From Hypericum androsaemum (taxonomy: Eukaryota > Streptophyta > Magnoliopsida > Malpighiales > Hypericaceae), in contig OZ023190.1 of the NCBI GenBank assembly GCA_963995505.1, positions 6,032,516-6,096,515 of the forward strand: a DNA stretch of 64,000 nucleotides, in the 5' to 3' direction. Position 1 is the first letter of the stretch. Each line of letters begins with the position of its first letter. Positions 45,527 through 57,589 of the stretch are shown here, piece after piece. The position numbers and the translations under genes were made by a program. The notes beneath the pieces were generated by a model. The model was not told the DNA's origin and did not search any database. It worked only from the letters and a program-made list of their open reading frames with translations.

Positions 45527-46297
45527 CTAAATCAACCGCCTCGCCTTTGCAATGTGGGACGCCAGACAGTACGAAAACCAACTGCCAACAAAAACCAAAA
45601 TCACTACCAAGCATTAACAGAGATAAACAAATCAAACCCTCATCACAGACCCTAATAATAAACAAACCAATAGATAAAGTCCCACATTATCCTGTCAAAT
45701 TCTTCCCAGCTACAAGATACAACAGAAACTTAAGTTTAGCCAAAAAAATATACATAAAACCAAGGAAGAGAAATTCGTTATCCGATCCAGTGCACCGACT
45801 AATCCAAATTCAAGCAGGTAGGATCTTTGAAATGTGACAAAATTCTCGGTTGCAGGAAATAAAGCTCTCACCTTTGAAAATTAAATCAAATAAAGTTCTC
45901 ACCTTTAGGCTACCAACTGGCTGATGGAGCTGGCGAGGTCCATTGGAGAAGTAATGGAGGAAGAGCGGTAGAGGGGTCGTTGATCGTCGTTGATCTGGAT
46001 CGGGTGAGTTTTCTCTCTCTAAAGAGGCAGAGAATCTGAGAGGTGGAGAGAGAGAGTTGGCAACGTGGCACACTTCATGCATCCACTACTTACCTGAGCA
46101 ATCTTCGCAGGCGCTTTTACCATTCAATGATTACATTTTTCTTTTCAATTTTTAAAGGGTGAAATATACTTTTTAAGGGGGTAATAATGAGAAGTCTCTA
46201 AATTTTACTAGGAGATTGATGAGAGTTCAAAATATTTATTTTATCATGTCATTTAGATTCATTTTATCATGTCATTTAGTGGTCATGTTAGTGTTTT
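45527..46297 (-). promoter_or_regulatory. 5' leader and promoter region of the PP2C gene
   Basis: On the minus strand a pyrimidine-rich block (CTCTCTCTCTCCACCTCTCA, about 46055-46036) precedes another CT-rich run near 46010, typical of a plant 5' leader. The Pack-MULE at 46298 lies just upstream. Whether a leader intron lies between about 45900 and 45530 cannot be decided from sequence alone. Confidence 0.4.
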
Positions 46298-47550
46298 GGG
46301 ATAATTATTCTCAGACTCATAGTGTTTTGCATATTCGTCTCTCCTTTATCTTTCGACAATCGATTAAAAACTCTCCATAGTTTGATTTTATTATACTCTC
46401 ATACCCCTCATTGAGGTCAGTAAAATTTTTTTGTTTTTTTGTCATGGAAATGACAAAAATATCTTTAAAAAAAGCAAAAAAAAAAAGCATTCTTCAACCT
46501 CTAGATAAACACCAAGAACTTCAACCTAAATCAAGAACACCAAGGACAAAAAAAAAATCCAACCCACAAATCAATCAAATCTCCTCTTCAACCCATAGCT
46601 CACAAATCTCCACCAAATCTCCATGTTCTTACCCCTCTTCCCGTTCTTACCACCCTTGCCCTTGTTCTTCGGCATGTTGGCTTCTTCTTGGTTCTACGAA
46701 AAACCTGCTCCACAAAAAAAAAAAATCAAAACTTTAGATGTCACCCAAAACATAATCCCCCTAAAAATCCTAATATCCAAACTAAGCATCGCTACAATCA
46801 CACTAAGATTGGGTTAGCTTCAATTTCAACATCAAAAAAGCGAGAATCTTTACTTTTCAATCATCGCGTAAGAGATAAGCAAGCTATAGAATACCCAATC
46901 AAAACTAAAGAATCAATCTTTCCGGATGCGTCAACGGCATGATAACAGAAGGGGAAAAATTAGTCGACGGTCTGGTGGTGAGGGTGGTGTCGTTGGAGAT
47001 GTCGTGGAGCTTTGAGGGGTCGTTGGAGATGTCGTGGAGCTTTGAGGGGTCGTAGTCGACGGGTTCACTGGGCTCTCCGTCGAACTGAGACGGTATACCC
47101 TGTACAGGCAGTACCCTCACTTTCTCTTCGAACCTTCTGGGTCGAGAGGGAGAAACCAATCAAGTTTGGGTTTTGATTTCATTTTAATATCTCGGTCGGT
47201 TTCATTTTAAAATCTCTGGTTGAAATTAAGAGTGAGTGGAGAATTGAGGTTTGGGTTTTGATTTGTAGAAATTAGGGTTCTTGAATTTCAGGTTTCCCAT
47301 TTTTTCCGTTGACTGTCTTTTTTAATTCAGTAAAAGGTTGGTATATTCGAAGGTTCGAAGATGAATTGAGGTTGAAGATGAAACCCAAGAACAAAATAGG
47401 TTTTTTATAATTAAAATAATAATAATTGATTGATGACATCAGCAAGGACATTAGAGTATAATAAAATTAAACTATGGAGAATTTTAATCGATTTTTGAAA
47501 GGGTGAAAGGCGAATATACCTAACACCAATAGAGTGAGACTAATTATCTC
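46298..47550. mobile_element. Pack-MULE with perfect 9-bp TSD
   Basis: The ends are GGGATAATTATTCTC and the inverse right end GAGATAATTAGTCTC. The flanks are TAGTGTTTT on both sides (46289-46297 and 47551-47559). The arms pair for about 170 bp (GCATATTCG / GTATATTCG, ATCGATTAAAA, TCCATAGTTTGATTTTATTA and its counterpart). Between them lies non-transposase DNA including the start of an eIF1A gene and an 84-codon minus-strand frame with a 30-bp internal duplication (DPSKLHDISN twice). It sits about 770 bp upstream of the PP2C start. Confidence 0.9.
46565..46710 (-). pseudogene. Captured eIF1A first coding segment
   Basis: On the minus strand ATG at 46675 opens MPKNKGKGGKNGKRGKN, the strongly conserved N-terminus of translation initiation factor eIF1A. 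The match stops at codon 17 and the frame runs into unrelated sequence and ends soon after. A T-rich tract and GCAG|GTTTTTCG 28 bases upstream look like the acceptor of a leader intron, so genomic DNA and not cDNA was captured. It cannot make eIF1A. Confidence 0.75.
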
Positions 47551-47559
47551 TAGTGTTTT

Positions 47560-48119
47560 CGTGTCAAGTGTCCTTGAATCTTAAGTCTTTTTAACCCTTT
47601 AAAAAGTATTTGGAAATTACCTCAGAATAAAAATACTTATTTTAAAAACACAAGATTAGAAAAACACCTCATTAAATCGATTTACAAAACAGCTGACCTA
47701 ACACTATTTTGGATTGAAAACAATTATATAAGAATTCCAATACGAACATAGAAAGATCATAGCTCATTTTTAGGGGTAAAAATGGGGTGCAGTCGAAATG
47801 CCCTATTTTTGGTCGGTTCGGACACTTTTTGCATACGGCCCGACTGGAAAAGGACAATTCAACCGGGCATAAAAAATCCCCTGGCCGAAAATTAAAATTG
47901 ACCCGTGCCAAAATTAAAAATTAAAAATTAAAAATCTCCTGGCCTAAACCCCCTTACAAAGCCCATTTGACCACCAGATCGATGCCTTGGATATCTCAAG
48001 AACACCAACAGACTACTCCTTCAAGAAAACCCAGAACCCAGGTGAATACTCTTTTGTTGCATGTCATTGAAGGTCCTCTTTGTTACACGTCATCTTCAAG
48101 GAAAATGGTGGGTTTGTCC
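47560..48119. other. Intergenic, no recognised gene
   Basis: AT-rich DNA with a triplicated AAAATTAAAAATT run near 47915. No supported gene. Confidence 0.4.
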
Positions 48120-48123
48120 AGTG

Positions 48124-48282
48124 GAGGTTGAGACATGGAGGCCGTGGAGGGTGGGTGGACACATTTTTGGCAATTTGAGGTTGAGACATGGAGGCCGTGG
48201 AGGGTGGGTGAACACATTTTTGGCCAGTAGAGGTTGAGACATGGAGGTCGTGGAGGGTGGGTGAAACTGTGGCCGTGGAAGT
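48124..48282 (+). repeat. 53-bp minisatellite, three copies
   Basis: Units start at 48124, 48177 and 48230 with GAGGTTGAGACATGGAGG and include GTGGAGGGTGGGTG followed by AACACATTTTTGGC. The third unit degenerates after GGGTGAAAC. Minus-strand frames here with repeated His-Pro-Pro are by-products. Confidence 0.9.
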
Positions 48283-48489
48283 TGAGTGGGTGGAGGTGGA
48301 GCCATGGAGAAGGAGGATGGGTTGAGGAGGATGGATGGAGGTTAAGATGGAGGAAAATGGTGGATGAACACACCCCGACCTCACCATTTTTATTTAAATT
48401 GTGCATTGGTACGTGGAGAGAGATACAAAAAGTCTGTGGCTGGAAATCCCTGAAGATGATAAGGCAACCAAGAGTATTAAGTGTTAATT

Positions 48490-48575
48490 AAAAAAATCAC
48501 CAGTCTGATCGGTCGACCTGAAGGACGGGAGAAATCTCGGGTCGACCTCCGGGTCATTTTTTAAAACTATGGTAT
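48490..48575. mobile_element. Terminal fragment of a hAT element
   Basis: GATCGGTCGACC and CGGGTC...TTTTTTAAAACTATGG resemble the right arm of the 19122-19602 element (ending TTTTAAAACCATG). The partner end and a TSD were not found. Confidence 0.4.
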
Positions 48576-49229
48576 TAACTCTACTAATAAATCATCTAAT
48601 CTTAATAATTTTTTTCTTTTCAAAAGATAAAAATGTGAGTTGGTTCAAATAAATAAGAAATTAGTAGGCATAAAGATCAAATATTTACATACACAAAAAA
48701 TTTAATTAACACTCTTTACTAGAAATTGGTCTATTTAGTATCCCGTACTTATCAAAACGGATCAATTAACACCTTGAGACCAATTTTCCAGTTACCGGTC
48801 ACGCATCACCATGTCACGTGGCGTACAGGTCAGCAATTTATACTAAATAAGCATTGGTTAAGTGGGGGCCACTTCTTTCAACATTCTCTTCTTCTCCTCC
48901 GCACTTCCTCTACCTCTAAATCTCATATGTTCTTCTTAAAAAATAATTCTCATATATAAATCTCACTTCTCGTGATGAAGAATATATCTTGAAGAGATTG
49001 ATCCAGACCATGAAGCAAAGGACTTGATTTTGGACACTATGTTTTTTGCAAGAAACAGTTATCATCTTCATAGACATCCCTCCAAAATTGGTTGATATTA
49101 CGTTCCCTTAGTATTTCTCCGGGACTTGTTTTAGGAGCTATGTTTTCCGCAGGATAACTTATCGTCGATTAAGTTATCCATTGTTTGCATGTGTTTTTGG
49201 AACTCCTCTCTTGCATCTTCTTTGTCAAC
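48576..49229. other. Gene-free region
   Basis: No supported gene or repeat structure. Confidence 0.45.
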
Positions 49230-50100
49230 GATAAGTCTTGAGATTATACAGGAGATTTAGATGTAGAGGATGTGATTTTATTCATCGTCATAAGGCCATA
49301 TATATAAGAGTTACAAATTTGATTACCAAGTAACTATTGATTAGGAATGTAACTTGATCACCAAGTAACTAAGACTAAGACGTCTATACGAATATGACTT
49401 CTGTTCCTAACACTCCCCCCCTCAAGTTAGAGCGTGGTGATCCACAACGCCCAACTTGCGAACAATCTCTTGGAAATGATCCTGACCTAAAGCTTTCGTG
49501 AACTGACCGACAATCTGTAGGAATTTTCACAAGTGTGATTTCACACATCTTCAAAGTAATAGAAACCATCACGTCGGCACGAATCTAGTATTGAGGATCA
49601 CTAGTTGTTGTCGCTGGTTTGACGAGGCTTCCATCAATGAAGCCATACTTGTTCTTTGCGAAAAGAATGGTACTTATGTCATTGACCCATTCACTATAGT
49701 TTGTTTCGGTGAGACGATCCATGACATGTAGCTGAATGGGATTGTCAGACGGGTGAATATGGTATGGTGACATCAGATTCATACTATTGCCGACGTGAGT
49801 GTTGCCGCTAGGATGGGACAAAATCGGTTATGTGCTACTAATAGCGGACATGGCTTTGTATGGTGTTTAGATTGCCTTAGCTTATTCAACCAGTAGACAC
49901 ACCAAAAGAGACGATTGGTGGAAATACTTCACCACTCTTAGTTAAAAGACAATCGTGTATTCTACTAGTTAATTGGTGGAAATACTTGAACGGAATCGGT
50001 GGAAGCTGATATCAAAAATCATGTCATTACTCTGAAGTTGGCCTCGAAAAACTTAAGACCTTGGACCTTCTTTAAGAAAATAATTTATTGAATCAATTCA
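49230..50100 (-). mobile_element. Copia relic, gag start joined to pol end
   Basis: On the minus strand 49821-49585 encodes a copia Gag N-terminus (YHIHPSDNPIQLHV, TNYSEWVNDI, KNKYGFIDGS). It is followed within about 50 bp by the far end of pol (GQFTKALGQDHFQEIVRKLG then HHALT stop, 49530-49430) and GGGGGGAGTGTTAGGAAC, the usual purine tract plus LTR start. Protease, integrase and reverse transcriptase are missing. The 3' LTR runs left from about 49412; the 5' LTR was not recognised. Confidence 0.75.
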
Positions 50101-51487
50101 GCCACGAAAAACTTGAGATCGAAGAGAATCGAAAACTATTCTAGGTTTCGGTGGACTTTTGGTCGAAAAATTCCCATATTCCATAACTAACAATTTAAGG
50201 TTATTGTAGTTAAGTGGAGATAGAACTTGTCTTTTTTGAGTGTCGATAAATCCGACGAGACATGACCAATCTTTGAGCCGAACTTGAAATTCCAACATTC
50301 AACTATGCTTTCACCAACACTGACTCTATTGTAGAAAGTTCAATACCTTTAAAAACTGTTGTATAATATGTGGGTAATGGAGTACAAAAAAAGTATAGGC
50401 TAGGGACATCGAAAAATGATGCTTTCTTTAAAGGTATTGATTCCTCCTACTATGGTGTAAATGGTTCTCAAGGAATCAACCTTCCAGAATACAAAGCCTA
50501 TGTTTCTCGAAAATTCGGAGTTACACTCTCACGATTTTTTTGAAGCAAGAATCGCAAGTTTAGATAAGGACTCGGAGACAGAAAAGAACGAATGTTTCAC
50601 GAGAAAATTTCTGATTGTATTTCGAACTCTATCCTCCATCGAGTATTTATAGATACTCGTGGGTTGCATCGAATGGTTGCAACTTTCTCCAGAAAAGAGT
50701 CGTTGCACGGAAAGAGTGCGACTCATCCCAAAAATGTGTCGTTGCTTCCAGAGGTGGCAACTCACAGAAAGAGGCACCCCTCCTCTCCCTTTATTTATTA
50801 TGTATTTCTTTCTTTCTTTTATATATGTATATATAAAGAATGCTTGAACTTGCAGCTTGAGCTTGGCCTACATGGCAAACTCACTCACATATTTATAGTG
50901 TTTCAAGCAAGCTCCGTGACTTACATTTTTCAATATAGTAAAGTCTTAGACCTACTAAATGACAAAATACATTAGATGACAAAATGCAATACATATGTTT
51001 TCTTTATCATTTAAATATATCTATATATAACAGCTACAGCTATCATTTGTATTTGAGTGATACAATTATACATAGTTTACATGAGATTTTACAATAAAGA
51101 GAATTGGTTGGTGTCAGTTATTTATTTTCCCTCTCCTTCGAGCTTCTAGGGTTAACTGAGTGTGACGGGGAGTGAGCGGTATTCAAATTCTCATTACCAA
51201 AAAAATATGAAGTTTCTAAGGTTTTCTTCTTCGCTATTTCTCAATCTCAATCTCCTCATGGTCATCTTCTTTGCAACCATGTAAAAAATAAATAAAAGGA
51301 AGTCGGAAACCAAATGCCTGTAGTTACATTTTTCTTTGGTTTATACTACCTAGTATCCGATTTACAGGTCGCATAATCCAGGTTCAAACCATATAAGATA
51401 TTTGAAAATACTAATATTGTTATATTTTCAAATACTCAAACATGTTAAATTAAAACAACTCATTATCAATTGTTCTATTGTTGTATG
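50101..51487. other. LTR-like DNA and gene-free sequence
   Basis: 50450-50850 has a TATTTATAGATACTCG stretch followed by GGTTGCAACTTTC-type and repeated GTCGTTGC motifs, as in LTR leaders of plant copia elements, but no coding domain or paired LTR is present. The rest is AT-rich without a gene. Confidence 0.35.
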
Positions 51488-52922
51488 TAGGAGTTGGTGT
51501 ACTTGATTAGGATCACTTCAGTCGAGGCAAGTGTTGGACACTTTCTCCGTAAGACGAGATTGCCCCGTATATTTCAGTGCGGTACGGGCTAAGGCAATCG
51601 TCCCCAAGATACAACGACTGCTTAGGGCATTTCCAAGAACGTTGCACACGTATCTCGAAACTTTCGGGCGAACCCTTATATACATAGAACTTTCGGGACT
51701 CTTTTCTAGATGAAGAACGGGGGGAGAGGAGAAGACAACAATGCTAGGAAGTGCATGTGCTGCTGGGATGAGGAAATGGCAAGGGAGGCACGCCTATTTA
51801 TAGGCTGGAGGAGGCAGGGAGCCAGCCACCCCGAAGAGACGCGTCCGCTCGGCCAACAGGCTGACTGGCTGCGCTCGTGGCCCTTCGGTGGCTTCTGGAT
51901 TCTTCCAGGCGCGCCAGACTGCGCTCGCGCCCTTTCGCGGGAGATCTCGCACTCCTTCGGCCTTCTGGAAGTTTCCTGGACTTTTCACCCCGTCGTGCCT
52001 CTTCGGCAGCCAACCTGAAGGCGCTCGCAGCTCCTAGTCGCTTAGGTAGCTACGCAGCTGCCACACGTGCGAAGTGCCAAGTGCGCCACAAAGTGCCCAT
52101 TGTGACCTGCGTCCAATGCGCCATGCGCACACGCACGTGCGCGTGCGTGAGCGAATGCTCGTGCTCGTGCTTCGCACCGTCCTCACAGGCAGCTAGCGGT
52201 GGGTCAGCCTTTTGGGTAGCCAATCAAGTTGAGAGTCAAGGAGGGAAATTCCTTATAAACAAGGAAATCCTCCTTTCTCTAATCAATGTGGGATTGCAAC
52301 CTTCCATCTCCCTTTGGGCCTTTCTTTTGGGCCTTTCCATTATTGGGCTTGCATTGAACAAATTCATTCAAACCCAACAATCCCCCACATGAATGATGAT
52401 TAATGCATGCAGACTCTAATCGAAAGTTCTGACGTGTTATTATTGCATCGAGATAGGTAGCTTGCGGCTTTGAACCTTCTCTAGTAATATGTTATCGGAT
52501 TTACTCGCTGCTCGGTGAACGCGATGTTTTGAACCGTCAGCTTTTGGTGTAAACCAAGACAATAACATTTACACAATAATAACCCTAGTATATTTAGGTT
52601 CTCACGTTGTGTCCGTTTCGGCCATGGACCGTATCTTGGATTCATAAGTGTTTTTCCCATTTGAAGCGGCCTCACTTCACACTTACATAGGTGATCTCCT
52701 ATCAGGAGTATCCTGCCATACTCCACCTTAATCAAGGTATAGGAATTATTAAAAGCGTAATGCTTAACCTTACCACACCGCTGCAGGCTAATACCTGGGC
52801 AGCTTCTGAGAATGAGATAGGTTCCAGGTGATTAACTGAACCCTCCATAACTTAGTTGTCTCATTGAACCAAGTTTGTGGGATCTCCACTCATCATGGTT
52901 GAGTTACCGCTATGGACGTTCT

Positions 52923-55469
52923 TTATTGTGTGGATTTTAATCCCATTCCCCTTACTGCGTTGTACATTTGATCTCTATTGATTCCTTTCGTAAAAGGATC
53001 AGCTAAGTTGTCCTTGGACTTTACATAATTAATGGTGATCACCCCACTAGAGATCAACTGTCTAACGGTATTGTGTCTCCGACGGATATGTCGAGACTTT
53101 CCATTGTACAATGTACTTTGTGCTCTCCCGATTGCAGACATGCTATCACAATGTATCAATACAGGAGGCACCGGTTTACTCCAGCACGGAATATCCTCTA
53201 GGAAGTTTCTGAGCCATTAAGCTTCTTCCCCAGCTTTGTCTAGTGCTATAAACTCCGACTCCATGGTGGATCGAGCTATGCACGTTTGTTTAGAGGACTT
53301 CCAAGACACAGCTCCTCCTCCTATGGTGAATACGTATCCACTCGTGGATTTGGAGTCTTTAGTGTCTGATATCCAGTTTGCGTCACTGTATCCTTCTAAT
53401 ACAGCTGGATATTTAGCATAATGTATGTCATGGCTTATGGTATGTTTTAAATACCGTAAAACCCTTTCCAGAGCTAGCCAGTGATCCTTCCCTGGATTAC
53501 TTGTGAATCTACTAAGTTTACTAACTGAGTACGCAATATCGGGACGAGTGCAGTTTGTTAAATACATCAAGCTCCTGATAATTTGCGCATACTTCAGTTG
53601 CGATACTGGGTCCCCTCGATTCTTGGCTAACTGTAGATTCAAATCTACTGGAGTTTTAACCGGAGGTTTGTCGAAAGCTTCAAACTTCTTGAGCACGTTT
53701 TTCCACGTAGTGGGATTGCGTCAAGATAATTTCGTTAGCTTTCCTAGAAATTTTTATTCCTAGTATGACGTCTGCCAGACCCATATCTTTCATGTCAAAG
53801 TGGTTCTTTAACATGTTCTTAGTTTTCACAATAACCTCTTTATTGCTTCCCATAATTAATAAGTCATCTACATAGAGACATACAATTACGTAAGCTTCAG
53901 GTGTGCCCTTAATGTAAACACATTTATCGCACTCATTGATCTTAAATCCATTTGACAGCATCGTTCCGTCAAATTTCTCGTGCCACTGTTTCGGCGCTTG
54001 TTTTAGCCCGTATAGTGACTTGACTAGTCGGCACACTTTATGCTCTTGACCGGGAGCCACAAACCCTTCAGGTTGCTCCATGTATATCTCCTCTTCCAGT
54101 TCTCCATTTAGGAAAGCTGTTTTTACATCCATTTGGTGGATCTCGAGGTTATTGAGTGCTGCAACAGCTATGAGTACTCTAATCGATGTGATTCTTGTGA
54201 CAGGCGAATACGTGTCAAAGAAATCATATCCCTCCTTCTGCTTGAACCCCTTAGCTACCAATCGAGCTTTGTACTTGTCGATTGATCCATCAGCTTTGTA
54301 TTTCCTTTTTAGGATCCACCTGCATCCCAAAGGTTTACAACCCGGTGGGAGATCCACGATTTCCCACGTGTGGTTTTGCATAATGGATTCTATCTCACTA
54401 TTGATAGCTTCCTTCCAGAGAGGAGCATCTGGACTGGACAATGCCTCTTGGATTGTCCTGGGTTCATTTTCTAACGCATAGGTTAGATAGTCCGGACCGA
54501 AAGATTTGGTTATCTTCGTCCGTTTACTGCGTCTAGGTTCATCATCTTTCTGATTTGACCCTTGCGTAGTCTCGTGAGCCCTTTTCTTCGGACTTGCTTC
54601 CTTTCTTTCCTTATTAGGAAAGCTTTCTTCAAAAAATGTTGCGTTCCTTGATTCTATGACCATTCCCGTGTTTATCTCAGGGTTTTCAGATTTATGCACC
54701 AAGAATCGATAAGCACTACTATTTTGCGCATATCCGATAAAGATGCAATCAATGGTCTTGGGTCCTATTCGCACCTGTTTAGGCTTAGGTACTTCGACCT
54801 TTGCTAGGCACCCCCACACTTTAAGGTAACCGTAAGAAGGCTTCCTTCCTTTCCAAAGTTCATATGGGATTTTATCCCTTTTCTTGTGTGGCAATTTGTT
54901 TAGAATGTGGTTAGCTGAGAGCACAGCTTCCCCCCACATGTTCTGGGGTAAGCCCGAGCTAATCAACATAGCGTTCATCATCTCCTTAAGAGTTCGATTT
55001 TTACGTTCAGCTACGCCATTCGATTGAGGTGAGTATGGAGCAGTCGTCTAATGAAAAATGCCATATTCTTGACAGAGTTCCTCAAACGGAGCTACATATT
55101 CTCCTCCTCGATCACTTTGAAGCATTAACTTTATTTTCACCGTTAAAGGTGCGATGTACAGTTATTACATTCATCTTAAATAGCCCCCTTTCTAGCTAAC
55201 CCTTTCCTATGAATTGACCCAAATACAAGCTTAAGACCGGCTTTGCTTAACAGTGAGCCAGAGACTAAGTTCTTGCGGATGTCCGGGACATGCAGCACAT
55301 CCTTGAGGGTCAGCTCCTTTCCTGAGGTCAGCTTCAGGACCACCTTTCTCAGACCAACGATCTTGGACGTTGCGGAGTTTCCCATGAACAGCTTTCGGCC
55401 TGTGATCGAGATATAGTTCGAGAACATCTCCTTGTCCGAGCAGACATAGCTCCAGTGTCCACGAACCAC
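52923..55469 (-). pseudogene. Copia pol: protease, partial integrase, RT, RNase H
   Basis: Protease and spacer are at 55469-55176 ([17 protein letters not shown]). The integrase N-terminal half is deleted: the next recognisable piece is LQSDRGGEY at about 55130, with TAG at 55050-55048 before TTAPYSPQSNGVAERKNRTL. The reverse transcriptase at 54981-53680 is intact in frame, with WILKRKYKADG, QMDVKTAFLNG, SLYGLKQAP and the catalytic YVDDLL. A frameshift near 53690 leads to [16 protein letters not shown] and the RNase H region (YSDANW, STSGYVF, ESEFIAL), with a further stop near 53217 before KSRHIRRRHN and the NLADPFTKG end at 52923. Confidence 0.88.
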
Positions 55470-56377
55470 TCTCTCGGATTGTCCACCCGGTTGGCTTCAA
55501 ACACTACGGCTGACAGATCCATCTGGGACAAATCTTCAGCTAGGTTAGCCTTTCCTTGGTCGTCCTTCTTCGGCTGGCGACAGTCCTTAGCCATGTGACC
55601 GGGTTTCCCGCAGTTGTAGCAGTCGCCCTTGATCTTTTTCTTCTTGGGCTTTTGCTCCTTCTGCTTATCCTCGGACTTCTTCCTCTTCTTGCCACTTTTT
55701 CCCTCAGCGAGGTGCACGGTGGTCTCAGAGTTGGCCTTGCCTTGCTTGACTTCGGACTTTCGGTTGTCTTCCTCGATCCTTAGTCTCACTATCAGGTCAT
55801 CTAGGCCCATGTCCTTCCTCTTGTGCTTGAGGTAGCTCTTGAAATCCTTCCACAGCGGGGGGAGCTTCTCGATCATTGCACCTACTTGGAAGGACTCGCT
55901 GAGTTGCATCCCTTCAGCTTGGATCTCGTGAAGGATCAGCTGCAACTCTTGCACTTGGTCGATGACCTTCTTGGAGTCCACCGTCTTGAAGTCGAGAAAT
56001 CATCCGACGATGAATTTCTTCGTCCCGGCATCCTCCGTTTTGTACTTCTTCTCGAGTGAACTCCACAGCTCTTTAGCGGTCTTAGCTTCCGCGTAGACAT
56101 TGTAGAGCGTGTCGTCTAGTCTATTAAGGACGTAGTTCTGACATAGGAAGTCGCTGTGACTCCATGCATCGAGGGCGTTGATCTTCTGTTGATCTGCCTC
56201 ATTTTTCGCTACCTTCGGAGCCTCTTCCTTCAGGAATCGGACCAGGTTGAGCGTCGTGAGGTAGAACAACATCTTCTGTTGCCACCTCTTAAATTCGGTA
56301 CCGTTGAACTTGGCCGGCCTTTCGGCGTGGGCAGTTCCCGAGACCGCTGGCCCTGGTGCTGAGCTTGTCGATGCCAT
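55460..56377 (-). pseudogene. Copia gag with one in-frame stop
   Basis: ATG at 56377 opens MASTSSAPG; the Gag core contains [18 protein letters not shown] and [14 protein letters not shown] at 56002-56000 interrupts ...[17 protein letters not shown] where CGA (Arg) is expected, consistent with CpG decay. The same frame continues through a basic stretch to the zinc knuckle [14 protein letters not shown] and the protease start WFVDTGA, then shifts frame near 55470. Confidence 0.85.
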
Positions 56378-57268
56378 CTTCAAGTACACAATCTCGTCTG
56401 ACGATTGTTGTTTGTCGGAATTGGTGTACTTGATTAGGATCACTTCAGTCGAGGCAAGTGTTGGACACTTTCTCCGTAAGACGAGATTGCCCCGTATATT
56501 TCAGTGTGGTACGGGCTAAGGCAATCGTCCCCAAGATATAACGACTGTTTAGGGCGTTTCCAAGAACGTTGCACACGTATCTCGAAACTTTCGGGCGAAC
56601 CCTTATATACCCAGAACTTTCGGGACTCTTTTCTAGATGAAGAACGGGGGGAGAGGAGAAGACAACAATGCTAGGAAGTGCATGTGCTGCTGGGATGAGG
56701 AAATGGCAAGGGAGGCACACCTATTTATAGGCTGGAGGAGGCAGGGAGCCAGCCACCCCGAAGAGACGCGTCCGCTCGGCCAACAGGCTGACTGGCTGCG
56801 CTCGTGGCCCTTCGGTGGCTTCTGGATTCTTCCAGGCACGCCAGACTGCGCTCGCGCCCTTTCGCGGGAGATCTCGCACTCCTTCGGCCTTCTGGAAGTT
56901 TGCTGGACTTTCCACCCCGTCGTGCCTCTTCGGCGGCCAACCTGAAGCGGGCCCGGGCAAAATACTTAAGGCTCCTCCAGCTCCTCGCGACGATGCGCAC
57001 GTGCCAAGTGCGCCACAAAGCGCCCATTGCGACCTGCATCCAATTCGCCATGCGCATGCGCGTGCTCGGACGGTGCGAAAGCTAGCGGTGGGTCAGCCTT
57101 TTGGGTAGCCAATCAAGTTGAGAGTCAATGAAGGAAATTCCTTATAAACAAGGAAATCCTCCTTGCTCTAATCAATGTGGGATTGCAACCTTCCATCTCC
57201 CTTGGGGCCTTTCTTTTGGGCCTTTCCATTATTGGGCTTGCATTGAACAAATTCATTCAAACACAACA

Positions 57269-57589
57269 TCTTATTACATGCTAATATATGCCAGAGCAAC
57301 ACAACGATTTCCGAAGTCTGGTGAAAAAAATGCATCATCAATTATTATTAAATTACCGAATTTTTTATTACTGTCCAAATTAGTTAACTATTCTCACATT
57401 TATAATAATTTTCTCAGTTATTTGAACTCTTCGGTGTTTTTATTATTTTGACGTTAATAAATTTTACACTTACTACAAAAGTAAACTACATAGGGAAACC
57501 CTGTATTGATATATTTTATACCTTAGGTAATTTAATTTTGGGAAAAGTCTCCGATAGTACCATGTAATTTCACATTTTTTCAATTCACC
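57269..57589. other. Short AT-rich spacer, no gene
   Basis: The sequence lies between the copia element and the truncated LINE. Nothing is recognised. Confidence 0.4.

Larger units (their letters stand above)
51488..57268 (-). mobile_element. Ty1/copia retrotransposon, nearly complete but broken
   Basis: Two long LTRs, 51488-52381 (3' LTR) and 56415-57268 (5' LTR), start on the minus strand with TGTTGGGTTTGAATG or TGTTGTGTTTGAATG and contain the same GC-rich leader region. Between them, on the minus strand, lie gag, protease, half of integrase, reverse transcriptase and RNase H in copia order. A purine tract GTGGGGGAT precedes the 3' LTR. Upstream of gag no tRNA-Met primer site is obvious. 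The outer flanks show no TSD, so ends are approximate. Several stops and frameshifts make it inactive. Confidence 0.88.

Noticed and set aside
48064..48406. His/Pro/Thr-repeat minus-strand frames
   Set aside because: Three overlapping frames all come from the 53-bp minisatellite; no frame is favoured.
51877..52392. 171-codon plus-strand frame
   Set aside because: It lies wholly within the 3' LTR of the minus-strand Copia element, and a diverged counterpart occurs in the other LTR; GC-rich LTR composition explains the open frame.
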